Shown: piece after piece, positions 22,001 through 30,403 of the stretch
Numbering within the stretch: the stretch's first letter is position 1
Layout: each line of letters starts with the position of its first letter
From: Heliopora coerulea
Lineage: Eukaryota; Cnidaria; Anthozoa; Scleralcyonacea; Helioporidae
Direction of reading: 5' to 3'
DNA: 64,000 bases
Assembly (NCBI GenBank): GCA_030142905.1
Contig: JASJOG010000080.1
Span: forward strand, 1,149,001-1,213,000
Notes under the pieces: model-generated
Seen by the model: only the letters and a program-made list of their open reading frames with translations
Told to the model about the DNA's origin: nothing
Databases searched by the model: none
Program-made: the position numbers and the translations under genes

Positions 22001-25000
22001 AGGTAAAACCTGTCTGTTTATTTTGATCTTATTTATCATCATGTAGCAAAATGATGCAGTTTCTGGTTACAGTTAAGATCTGAAACTGCAGCAAGCAGGA
22101 CTACGGGTACCTTCCATTACAAGTTACCATTGGTGCTCTGACATTTAAGATGCCAATCAAAACCCATAACAAAGTGATGGTGCTTCAAGAATAACAGCTG
22201 TTGAATGTTTTTGTGCACATCCTGCAACTTTCATGATTACATGTATATTGACTTTACTCCCAGTATGTCTTAGGCTTAGGTGGTAAATATTCTTCTGTAT
22301 GCTTTTTTTCTTTCAAATTCCTGTAACAAGTTTTGCTAAATGAATGGGCACCTTGCTAACAGTACACACATTTGTGTTAATTAATTACATGTAATATCTC
22401 TATCAAATGCATCCACGAACCATTGGCGTATCCAGAGAATCTGTGATACGCGAGCATGGGAAGCCCACTAATTAGGGGGATCCGGGAGCATGCTCCCTGG
22501 GAAATATTTGAATTCTTGGGTCTCTGAAAGAGTATTTCTTGCATTATGATGGCGCTATTATCGTGTTTTAAGCTGCGGCGCCAAACTGGGTTCGAGGGCT
22601 TCAATTGTCGCTAAACTCGTACAGATCTTCCAAATTACTTTTTAAATCACGCGATATCTCATTGAGAACAAATTGCGCGAATTTTTAGCGTAGGAGAAAA
22701 TCGCGCAAAGAAGCTCCATTTGTGAACCAAACTTAAAGGGCTGCTATCAAATTATTCAAAATTTGCCATGTGTTTCTCAGTTGAATATGTCAAATACGTT
22801 TTGGGGAACGCCCATTTTCGTAGCTGACACTTGGGCCAGGGCGCGGGTGGGCCCAGGTCTAGCTAAGCCACTGCCATGAACCCATAAACACAGAATGTTC
22901 CTAATTGCCTTGACCATCCCTTCCCAAAAAAAAAAAATTTCAATCTCACCACTTGAAGTAACGCCATTGCATAAGCACATGTACCTGTACTGGAGACATT
23001 TCGACTTTGTTGTTATTAGTTGCAATATGGTACTGAATTTTTACAGTGGAACTTCCATCAGCAGCATTGAAGTACAACCTAACATTTCTTATATAATAAC
23101 ACTACTGCAGTTAGAAAAAAATTGTTTTTAAAACATTTCCATTGATCAAAATCCACAGGGTTAAAGGTTTAACTGAGTGCGCCGCCCAGTTCCAACAGAC
23201 TACTGTCAGCACATCAACACTTACTGATGAAAATTTATAAAAGTTACGCACATAAAAACTACATCATTGTCCCACAATAACCTACTCCTCTTATTTCATC
23301 CGCTATTTCTGGGAAAATCGAACTCTTAGACTTACTCCACAAGGGTATACATTTTGTCTTGGAAGTGTAGATACAGGTATGAATACTCAAAATCAGGGTT
23401 TGGTTTGCAGTCCACCGCTGGTGTCTACTAAACTAGAGGCACAGGTTGCATGGTTTGTCCGTTATTGTCGTTGTTTGTCCATTATTTGCCCTTTAGGAAC
23501 CAGAATAATGACTGTCTACTGTTTGTTTTTCTTGTTTGTTTTTTTCTTTTTCTTGTAATTATACTGTTTAGGCAAACACAATATAAGGAAGCATGGTTTA
23601 AGTAAATGAAGGATTTAATACGGGTTAATTGTAACTACTAAAATTGTTGAATTCGTATACGTTGGTAATGTGAGGACGTGGCAATCAAATGGACCAGCAG
23701 AAGCACAATTTTCACTGTACTTGCGTATTCATTGTTAAAAATAGAATAATAAATTTAACTGACCTTGGGAACATTCGGTGGATTAATGTATAATTTAGGT
23801 CTACTCCATTGGTTTTCCTGTTTGGGTATTTATAGCACCGTGAATCACATCACCAGAGAGAAGTTAACTGAAGGGCATCTTACCATTGACGACTGTTGCT
23901 GATAGTGGGACAGTTGTTTGAGGTATATTAAGTGGTACTTATCCAAGTAAAATGGCTATATCACGGAATTTATATTTTTCAATTTCATTATGAGCTCGAG
24001 ATTTCCATCAGGTGATAGTTGATGAGGGCGAAGCCCTCGTCAACTATCTCCTCATAGAAATCGAGAGCGAATAATCTAATTGTTTTAGTAGAAACACACT
24101 TTGCTTAGAACATTCTTCTTCTTCTCTGGGATTGCACTTTCAAGCAAGAATTCTATTTCGTCTTCAGAAACTTCACAAAACCGAGAGGCGGAAGCCATTT
24201 TCGCTACTCCCTATCTATCGATGAATAGATAGCGAGTAGCGTAGCCAGTCAGAATGTAGCATTTGCGATAGTACTTGACCAAGTTTATACTAAAAAGATT
24301 TATACTTTAAGAAAACTGCTGGAACGACGCATGAGAACTCTTTGGGTGTTGAATCAGAGTCATTGATTGTATGATGTAGAGATAAAAATTTTAGTGTGTG
24401 GAACGAAACTTATTTTCTGATTAGCTGACGACCTATCAGGAACCTTGTATGGGAAATGTTTTGTCTTGAGGGGAAGGGGCTGAGGGGGTGAGGAGTCTGA
24501 GGAGGTGAGGGGGTGGGGATGAGAAGGTGAGGGGTGGGGGTGAGGGGATGAGGGGTAGGGGTGAGGGGTGAGGGGAGTGAGGGGGTGAGGGGAGTGAGGG
24601 GGTGTGACGGGGGAGGAGAGAGGAGGCCTCCTTTTAATATTTGAATGCGTATGTTTTGAATAGGGAAATATCTGTTTGGGCTGCAGCAGAGAAGGGAGAT
24701 TTGGATGGCGTTAAAGCTGCAGTCGAGAAAGGCGCAGACATTGAAGAGCGTGGAGGATGGCTTGCAGTGGGAACTGCTTTACATCATGCTTGCTACAATG
24801 GATGTTTCTCAATAGCTGATTATCTGATCCAACGTGGTGCTGATGTTAACTCTAAAAACAAGCATGGTTCCTTCCCTATTCACTATGCTTGCGAGAATGG
24901 TCATCAAGACATTGTAGAATTACTCCTAAGCAAAGGCAGTGACTTCACACCAACAAATAATTATGGTCGTATTCCACTTCATTTAGCATCATTGAAGGGA

Positions 25001-26836
25001 CATAGCTCAGTTGTTGATTTCCTAATCCAAAGTGGTGCTGAAGTTAACTCTACAGACAAGTACGGTAACATGCCTATTCACCATGCCTGCATTCATGGTC
25101 ATCTAGATACTGTAGAATTACTTATTAGCAAAAACAGAGACTTCACATCAACAAATAACGATGGACAAACTCCGCTTTATCTTGCATTGTTAAATGCACA
25201 TACTTCAGTTGCTGAATACCTTAAGAAGCGTGGTGCAAAAGAAGCAGGTAATTGCTGTTAATTGTTATTTATTCTAATAGATGAAAGATTTTTTATATTT
25301 TATATTTTTCAATTTCGACCTTTCTATTTTCCGACCTTTCTATTTTCAGACTTTTCTATTTTTATATTACTGACTGAAAGTTTTAGGTGAGCTTTTCATC
25401 GTTTTGAGAACTTGTAAATTATACCTTATTATAACTATAGCATTTATGATAACGAGGGTTACAATTTACCTGGTTACCTGTATTTATCGACAGAAAAACG
25501 ATCAGTTAAGTGGAGACAGAAATCGAGAAAACATCGAGACAAATTCGAAGAATTAGTAAACATTCTGAAAACAGAACCTTTAAGGGCTCGCAAGATACAA
25601 GCATATCGAGTATGTTTCGAGACTAAATTTGTTATTGGTCAAGGAAGTGATGGAACAACGGTTTATATTGGGCTGAGTGAAGATGGTATTGAAGTGGCAG
25701 TGAAGAAACTTCTTATCAATAGATGTAAAAAATTGAGTCAAAATGAAAAAGAAATTTTACTTAATCCAAGAATCATAAGAGAACCACACACTGTGAACTA
25801 TCGCTTTTATACGGAGGATGCAGATCCTTGCTATGCATTTTTAGTTCTCGATCTCTGCGAAGAAACATTAAACGATTATGTGTCCTCCACGGAAAATAAC
25901 GTGGACGTGTCGAAACTTGCCGACCCAGACATAATACGACAAATATTTTATGGTCTGAAAGCGCTACATTGTGGTGAACCACCAATCCTACACCGTGATC
26001 TCAAACCTTCAAATATTTTCATAAATACTGAAAATGAAGTGGTCCTCGCTGACTTTGGTATAAGCCGACTACTGGATGAAGGACAAACTTCGTGCAGAAG
26101 TGAACAACGTGGAACAGAAGGCTGGATTGCAGTGGAGTCACTTCCCACAGAAGACGAGGACTCTCTGACTCTCAAGGAGATCAAAGTACGATATAAGAAA
26201 CAATCAGATATTCAAGTCGCAGGAATGACATGCTTCTACATTTTGACCAAAGGTATGCATCCTTACGGTAAGAATCGTTTTTCCCAAACTAAGAATGTAA
26301 TGAGAGGAAAACCAGTAAATTTGAAAAACCTCAAAGATCCCGTAGCCAAGGATTTGATCGAGTGGATGCTTCAACACAATCTTAAAGATAGACCTAGTGT
26401 TGAAGAATGTCTAGAACATCCTTATTTGCTGTCCACCAAAGATCAGTTTAGCTTAGTAACACGTGTTGGTAACGAGCCAGAGATCAGGGCAAAGGACGCC
26501 ACCTCTGTTGTTGTCCAGGAACTAAATGCGGATGGTTTATTGCCCAAACCTAGCTGGAAACCAAAGATTGATACCGATATCATGGCCCACATAAGTGCCT
26601 ATCGTCCTTACACTGATGATGTGGCTGATTTATTACGATTAATACGTAATACGTCTGAACACTGGAATGACAAACCGCCTCCCCCTGCTGTTCAGCAGAA
26701 AGTTGGTAAACCCGAAGAATACTTCCTGAAAATATTCCCAACCCTACCTGTCGTTCTTCACCGAATTATCAGGAATAAACCTGACTGGAATCAAAGAGAT
26801 AAATTAAAGCAATTCTTTCCAAATTCATCTAAGTAG
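16167..26836 (+). CDS. RNase L/IRE1-like ankyrin-kinase-KEN protein (4 exons)
   Basis: Joining exons 16167-16618, 21922-22002, 24664-25247 and 25494-26836 gives an uninterrupted frame of 820 codons (819 residues), with every junction in phase. Residues 1-150 form an unrecognised alpha/beta module and about 179-370 are ankyrin repeats. The kinase domain runs from about 420 to 683: glycine loop IGQGSDG, Lys443 in VAVKKL, HRD Asp541, DFG Asp559. The end, about 684-819, is a KEN ribonuclease domain. In human RNase L, Trp632, Asp661, Arg667 and His672 are needed for cleavage; counterparts Trp727, Asp751, Arg757 and His762 are present. By family logic, ligand or partner binding on the N-terminal side drives kinase dimerisation and activates RNA cleavage in the cytosol. 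No signal peptide or clear membrane segment is seen, which argues against an IRE1 orthologue. Whether it senses 2-5A is unknown. Extra exons or a different first exon are possible. Confidence 0.85.
16677..18240 (+). pseudogene. Crypton-like (DUF3504-type) tyrosine recombinase, decayed
   Basis: Pieces of one protein lie in three frames. A start at 17309 (MLSIHPEVKDFGYEDE) leads to an acidic N-terminus. A middle block at about 17817 reads LQRVTWWLFTLYFFFEPK and resembles the conserved WWL..LHFG.RA segment of the family. A C-terminal block at about 18030-18210 reads RCPVKYCKMF..PESSFYFTN..YKKSPLGKNEVGK, the RCPV..Y..PLG.N pattern typical of Crypton-derived proteins such as the KCTD1/ZMYM/KIAA1958-like groups. 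Frame changes and stops show it is dead. Residues after about 18237 no longer fit. The first 1.3 kb is matched in inverted orientation at 28563-29830. It lies within intron 1 of the KEN-kinase gene. Family assignment is by recognition of motifs, not search. Confidence 0.6.
18241..18958. other. Intron 1 sequence, nothing recognised
   Basis: Frames here overlap on both strands and show no domain-like content. No internal exon with matching phase was found. Confidence 0.35.
18959..19008. repeat. (TA)n microsatellite
   Basis: An uninterrupted TA run of about 47 bp. It creates the Tyr-Ile repeats in several spurious frames on both strands. Confidence 0.95.
19009..20857. other. Intron 1 sequence with telomere-like words
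   Basis: Around 19474-19550 the + strand reads TTAGGGTTAGGGTTCGG and then degenerate TTTAGGGATGG and TAGGGTTTAAGG units. A shorter complementary patch with CTAACCCTAA lies near 20447. These are degenerate interstitial telomere-like words. No exon is recognised. Confidence 0.4.
20858..21250. repeat. Diverged duplicated block, copy A
   Basis: Shares ordered words with 22150-23075: CCAATCAAAGCCCATAA, CGTGGTAAATATACTTCTGT, TCTATCAAAGGCATCC, TTTGAAGTA..ATTGCAT, and TGGTACTGTATTTT..ACTTTCATCAG. Non-coding. Confidence 0.55.
21922..22002 (+). CDS. Exon 2 of the KEN-kinase gene (27 codons, symmetric phase)
   Basis: 81 bp bounded by a good acceptor (TTTTTAACTTTCAG) and donor (CAAAG then GTAAAAC). Read in the phase left by exon 1 it is fully open: AG|A, then PVQFQESGQISLSSATPGFE and so on, ending AG|. 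That restores exactly the phase exon 3 needs, so it can be included or skipped without shifting frame (819 or 792 residues). The peptide is polar, probably a flexible linker. Alternative frames of the 81 bp are also mostly open, so transcript evidence would be needed to be certain. Confidence 0.6.
22150..23075. repeat. Diverged duplicated block, copy B, with insertion
   Basis: Counterpart of 20858-21250 in the same order. It is longer because a separate element occupies about 22421-22877; the homology resumes at once after it (GAACCCATAAACACAGAATG onward). Confidence 0.5.
22421..22877. mobile_element. Small element inserted in copy B
   Basis: Begins CATTGGCGTATCCAGAG and ends GGTCTAGCTAAGCCACTGCCAT, so the ends are loosely inverted. 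It carries GGGGGATCCGGGAGCATGC, and the flanks share GAAC, a possible 4-bp target duplication. Comparison with copy A, which lacks it, shows directly that it is an insertion. No transposase is inside. Confidence 0.5.
23076..23990. other. Intron 2 sequence, nothing recognised
   Basis: No exon-like segment with the required phase was seen. Confidence 0.4.
23996..24066. repeat. Hairpin
   Basis: GATAGTTGATGAGGGC at 24014-24029 pairs perfectly with GCCCTCGTCAACTATC (apart from one wobble position) across GAA. The outer TCGAGATTTC / GAAATCGAGA extends the stem to 23996-24066. It is a small foldback element or a structured intronic RNA. Confidence 0.6.
24470..24625 (+). repeat. G-rich GAGGGGGTGA minisatellite before exon 3
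   Basis: About 155 bp of degenerate GAGGGGGTGAG/GAGGGGTGGGG units with many runs of four or five G on the + strand, which is the transcribed sense. It ends about 40 bp before the splice acceptor of exon 3. Such sequence can form G-quadruplexes in pre-mRNA (general knowledge). Any effect on splicing is inference. Confidence 0.85.
24664..25247 (+). CDS. Exon 3 of the KEN-kinase gene: ankyrin repeats
   Basis: The exon starts after TTTTGAATAG; its first base completes the Arg codon left by the upstream exon. It ends in phase 1 (codon G|) at donor GTAATT, 25248. It encodes about six ankyrin repeats, with the usual PLHxAxxxGHxxxVxxLLxxGA plan visible in PIHYACENGHQDIVELLLSK and PLHLASLKGHSSVVDFLIQS. 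Repeats alternate in type: one kind ends ..GA.VNS, the next ends ..DFT.TNN. The two-repeat unit is duplicated with a 198-bp period (24875 to 25073). The last repeat is short. In RNase L this part binds the 2-5A activator; the ligand here is unknown. Confidence 0.85.
25494..26836 (+). CDS. Exon 4 of the KEN-kinase gene: kinase and KEN RNase domains
   Basis: The acceptor TTTATCGACAG ends at 25493. The two bases AA complete the Glu codon begun in exon 3. A basic linker (KRSVKWRQKSRKHRDKFEE) leads to the kinase: IGQGSDGTTVYIG, VAVKKL, LHRDLKPSNIF, LADFGISRLL, and GTEGWIAVESL in place of the IRE1 GTEGWIAPE motif. The kinase ends at about HPYLL. The KEN domain follows, with PSWKPK, ADLLRLIRNTSEHW (Asp, Arg, Asn and His of the active centre) and VGKPEEYFLKIFPTLPVVLH, which lines up with the RNase L ending IGDPSLYFQKTFPDL. 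The exon ends in a natural TAG. The kinase keeps its metal-binding DFG Asp, unlike RNase L. Confidence 0.9.
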
Positions 26837-26976
26837 ATACAAAAATTCCCCTTGCACTAGAAAGCAACAATCGTGGACAGAAATGCTTGGGACAGTGACA
26901 CAGTCAACGGTTATTTTTGTAACTGGTGTCTTGTCGGACTGGTTCTAACTGTAATGGTATTATAATTTGGTGTGTA

Positions 26977-27381
26977 TACCGTAAATATTCGAATGAGTGC
27001 CCTGGGCACTTATTTAATTTCGTGACGTTGAAAGTGAGTACTTAATCAAATTTACATCATTTTCAACTGATGAGGACTCTTTTTAGAGAGTAACAATGCA
27101 AAAGATTTGGAGTTTATTTCACTTTAACAAAACAAAGCAATTTGAAGACGAGATACAGAGATTAAAAGCTAAAGACGTTGTGAACACTTGGTCATATCAG
27201 CACAAACTTTAAGAAATATACCACTCTTCCTTTAGATAAATTAAGGCATTAAAGCAAGATTACCCCAAAGATGAAATCTCCCTCTTGTTACATGAGTGGA
27301 CAGGGTACGTTAAAATATTGAGGTGGGTACTTCTTTCAAATTCCTGTTCAGAGGTGGGCACTTACTCAAATTTGTACAGTA
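26977..27381. repeat. MITE-like element with short inverted ends
   Basis: The left end TACCGTAAATATTCGAATGA followed by GTGCCC resembles the reverse complement of the right end, TACTGTACAAATTTGAGTAA followed by GTGCCC. The interior repeats GTGAGTACTT and GTGGGTACTT near the two ends. About 405 bp, no coding capacity. It begins about 140 bp after the stop codon of the KEN-kinase gene, so it may lie in that gene's 3' untranslated region. Confidence 0.55.
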
Positions 27382-28239
27382 ATGTTTATTTTTGAATACA
27401 CAAAATGTTGTTTTAACCGACTGTGCTAAAGATAAAACTGAGGATATCACTTCCTCCACACATTCCTCCTGCAATAGTGTTGCTTCATTTAAAAGTGCTT
27501 GATTATGTAGCGTAATTTAAAGTGAGAGTTTCCCTCAAGGCTCGCGACATCCGAATGGGGAAATGGGGTGGATCGAAAAGAGTGTTCATTTGTAAGTATT
27601 GCCCCAATATTTGTGGCCACGACTGAAGGTTAGGCTAGGGTCCAAAGTGGGTCAAAGTGAGTCAAACGTGATGAAAATGATCAAATGCTTTTGTTTTGAC
27701 TGTTTTACATTAGGTTTGACACTTGAAATGTTCAACGTTTTGCGAAGTAAAAAGCAAGAAAAATGTGAAAGATGACGCTATTGTCTATGATATATAGTAT
27801 AATAATGGTGATACTTTGATGTTTACCAGACCTGACTTAAACTTATGAAATTTGGGGCATGGATTTGCCAAAATTAAGCAGTGATTTGATATCGCTGTGA
27901 TTAGTGATTGACTCATTAAGAGATTAAAAATTGGATACAAGTATGTAACACTCTACGTGAGTCTTCTTAAACGATAACTCAATTCAGTTTGTCATGCCAC
28001 TGAAGACATATGAATGACTAACCAGTGACCTTGTCATTATTAATACAAACTACTTAAATGAAAAAAAAATGCGTTATCAAAATTAATTGTTTAATTTTTT
28101 TTGGTGATAAACTCCAAAATTCTTTCGTATATTATGAAAACTCGAATATAATCTTTCAGCGTATTTAAGGCGCCTACGAAATAATTTGCATTAATATTAA
28201 ATTTTTATATACTAATACTGATTATACTGATTTTTGAGT
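27382..28239. other. Non-coding stretch, nothing recognised
   Basis: GGGTCAAAGTGAGTCAAACG-type short repeats occur near 27650. No gene is supported. Confidence 0.4.
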
Positions 28240-28330
28240 TGTGATCCCCTCGCCCACCCAGCAAAGCGCGGTGCGAGGGTACTAATCTTGACGTGCGTGG
28301 AGTCCTGTTACACGCGTGGTTACTCAGGAG
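28240..28330. repeat. Dispersed repeat, copy 2
   Basis: Truncated relative of 13720-13990 in the same orientation. Identity is lost after TTACTCAGGAG. Confidence 0.5.
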
Positions 28331-28363
28331 AAAAATTTTCGCTTGGTGTATCTGTCTTTCTAA

Positions 28364-28365
<2 letters not shown>

Positions 28366-28410
<45 letters not shown>
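28366..28410. repeat. (CATA)n/(TA)n microsatellite
   Basis: ACATACATACA followed by about 35 bp of pure TA. Confidence 0.95.
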
Positions 28411-28412
<2 letters not shown>

Positions 28413-28560
28413 GATAAAACTTCAAAAAAAACCAGCTAACACCAAGAACTTAACAACAATATAAACCACTCAGCATAAGTTCCTTTTCTTTTTTATCAAT
28501 CTTTATTATCAACGTTTCGGAGCCTGCCCCTTTATCAAGAATCTTGATAAAGTTGTTCCG
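28411..28560 (-). repeat. Possible Penelope-like element end
   Basis: Read on the - strand: TTGATAAAGGGGCAGGCTCC, then GAAACGTTGATAATAAAGA, ending against the TA microsatellite. The GAAACGTT core and adjoining TA repeats recall terminal repeats of Penelope-like retroelements, which carry hammerhead-type motifs. The hammerhead core itself is not intact here. Identification is tentative. Confidence 0.3.
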
Positions 28561-28562
28561 GG

Positions 28563-29830
28563 CATGACAGTCTTTGGATTCTTTTACCGCTTTCCACACA
28601 AAGATTTCATCCCCTCAATCAGGATTTTTTTCTCTTTGAAAAGTTGCCCCACTGAAGACGTTAGGATGTATTTTTGGCTCGAAACAAAAATGCAAGTTAA
28701 ACAGCCGCCAGGTAACACGCTGCAAAGTTACTTGTTTTTGGTCACCAAATTATCCTTAGGTAAAACAGTTGTCCGCTTCAGTCTTACTCACTTCGAGAGT
28801 GATTAGTGCATGATGACCGTTACCTTATTTGACTGGTAATGCTTTAATCAGAATTTTAAAACCTCTCAAGAAAGTTTAAATTTGTCTTTGTGTAAATTTA
28901 CCGTTGACCCCTTTGTGTTGAGATGCCACTAAATTCTTAGTTGAAAATACGCAAGAGTTGCAGGTTTGTACGCCATTTTTCTTTCTTATTGATGTTTTAC
29001 CTTAAAATTATGTCTTTTTTCCCCTTTTCTCGTTCTTCTTTCGACAAAACTTGCACAAGGTTTGATTGTCATATTTTGTTTTATCTTTTGTATTTTCCGA
29101 TTTTCGGTCAGCGATAAAAATGCAGAATTCGTTCATGTTTTCTTTGTTTACTTCGTCGGTTTCGTAATTCGTTTCATCGTCGTCACCAAAGTGTTGTACC
29201 TCCGGATAAATACTTAGCATAAATCCTTGTCATAGCACATCTTAAAGACATTTGTAACCAACTTGGAGAGAACGTAAAATTTATGAATTTTTTAACTCAA
29301 ATATTCAATCATGAGCCGTCCGTAACTCCGGTATCCGTTTGATAACCTATGAGAATGCTCTACTTTTAAGACGGAAAGCGTGGCTATCTAATAAAAATTT
29401 TTTCTTTAAAGGAAAATGAGTGAACATTTTGATTAAAAAACGACTCGAAATACCTCAAGATCGCAACTAATAATGGATCTGGATACGAACATCCATTGTT
29501 TAGCAGTAGAATTGGCTGTTATCATTTATAAAACCGTTAAAGGTTATTCTCTCCAAACGTTTTGTTTTAATAAAACAGAATCAAATTTTAAACGTGAAGA
29601 TGACGACAAGCAGTTTAAATATAAAATAATTTCCAGTTAGGGTTGTTAATATTTGTGACCAAATGTTTTGGGGGTTTTTTATTGCTTTCCCTTTTCCAGT
29701 TGCAGTAAGGACGATTTGTCTTTTTGACAATTTTGAAAAATTATCAGTCTTACTCAGATTCTCGAGAGATATGTAGGAAGGATGGGCGAGGGTTTGTTGC
29801 GTGCACGTATTTCTATTTGGTAGTCATGTA
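28563..29830 (-). pseudogene. Crypton-like recombinase, second (inverted) decayed copy
   Basis: Reverse complement of 16677-17970 with roughly 85 percent identity by eye. The N-terminus at 29220 reads MLSIYPEVQHFGDDDETNYE. Here the frame stays open further than in the other copy, through FIADRKSENTKDKTKYDN and LCKFCRKKNEKR, which fits the N-terminal core-binding helices of the family. The middle block LQRVTWRLFNLHFCFEPK follows in another frame, ending in a stop. The C-terminal RCPV block is missing; the copy is cut at 28563 beside the possible Penelope-like end. Non-functional. Confidence 0.55.
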
Positions 29831-30036
29831 GCTCGCGAGACCATGTTATGTCTTGACAATGATGAACCGCTTCGTAATATCTTTACATCAAGGATATTGA
29901 AGAATGATACATATCTGAGGAGATCGTGTTTGTAATGATTTTATTGTGAAGGAGATTGTAAAATAAAAGTTTAAATATCTGAAAAGTTGGGAGTCTGAAA
30001 GCTTCGTATGTACTCATGGTATCTTTCATCAAGAAC
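29831..30036. other. Left flank of the Harbinger element
   Basis: By removing the element this stretch becomes contiguous with 34797-34840, so it is likely the original promoter region of the signal-peptide exon at 34841. AAAATAAAAGTTTAAATA near 29962 is TATA-like, but a transcription start cannot be fixed from sequence alone. Confidence 0.3.
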
Positions 30037-30403
30037 TGAAGGTGAATTTCCACTGTTGCGTTTTTGCCTCCGCACGTTAAATAAATTTTACGTACGTGAA
30101 AGAAATTTTACGCACCTACATCCTACCTCAAATTTACGTTGCCCAATTTCCACTGCCGCGTTTTTTTTCCGGATTTGTAGCTTAATTTACGTACGCTATA
30201 CGTACTTAGCAATCGCAAGGGGTTTCGCAAAGCTGAAAAGGATTCAACTATTTTGGCGTCCGCCTACGTTTCAGTTAGGAGTTAGCCAATAACATCTTTG
30301 GATTCTCTCATGTGATTTTGCGGGTGTTCTGCCATATTGACGAGGTCCATTTAGCAATGGTCACTAGCAGGCTACTTTAGTAAATGTATTTGATTTTAAT
30401 GAG

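Noticed and set aside
24641..24663. Upstream start for the ankyrin frame
   Set aside because: It would start at TTG. The acceptor ending at 24663 and the exact phase fit to the upstream exons explain the frame better.
24770..25240. 2-5A binding pocket in the ankyrin repeats
   Set aside because: I could not align the RNase L 2-5A contact residues with confidence by eye, so no ligand is claimed.
16134..26836. Calling the gene IRE1 (ERN1) or RNase L outright
   Set aside because: It lacks the lumenal domain, signal peptide and membrane segment of IRE1, and it has an active-looking kinase and an extra N-terminal module unlike RNase L. A symbol would overstate the case.
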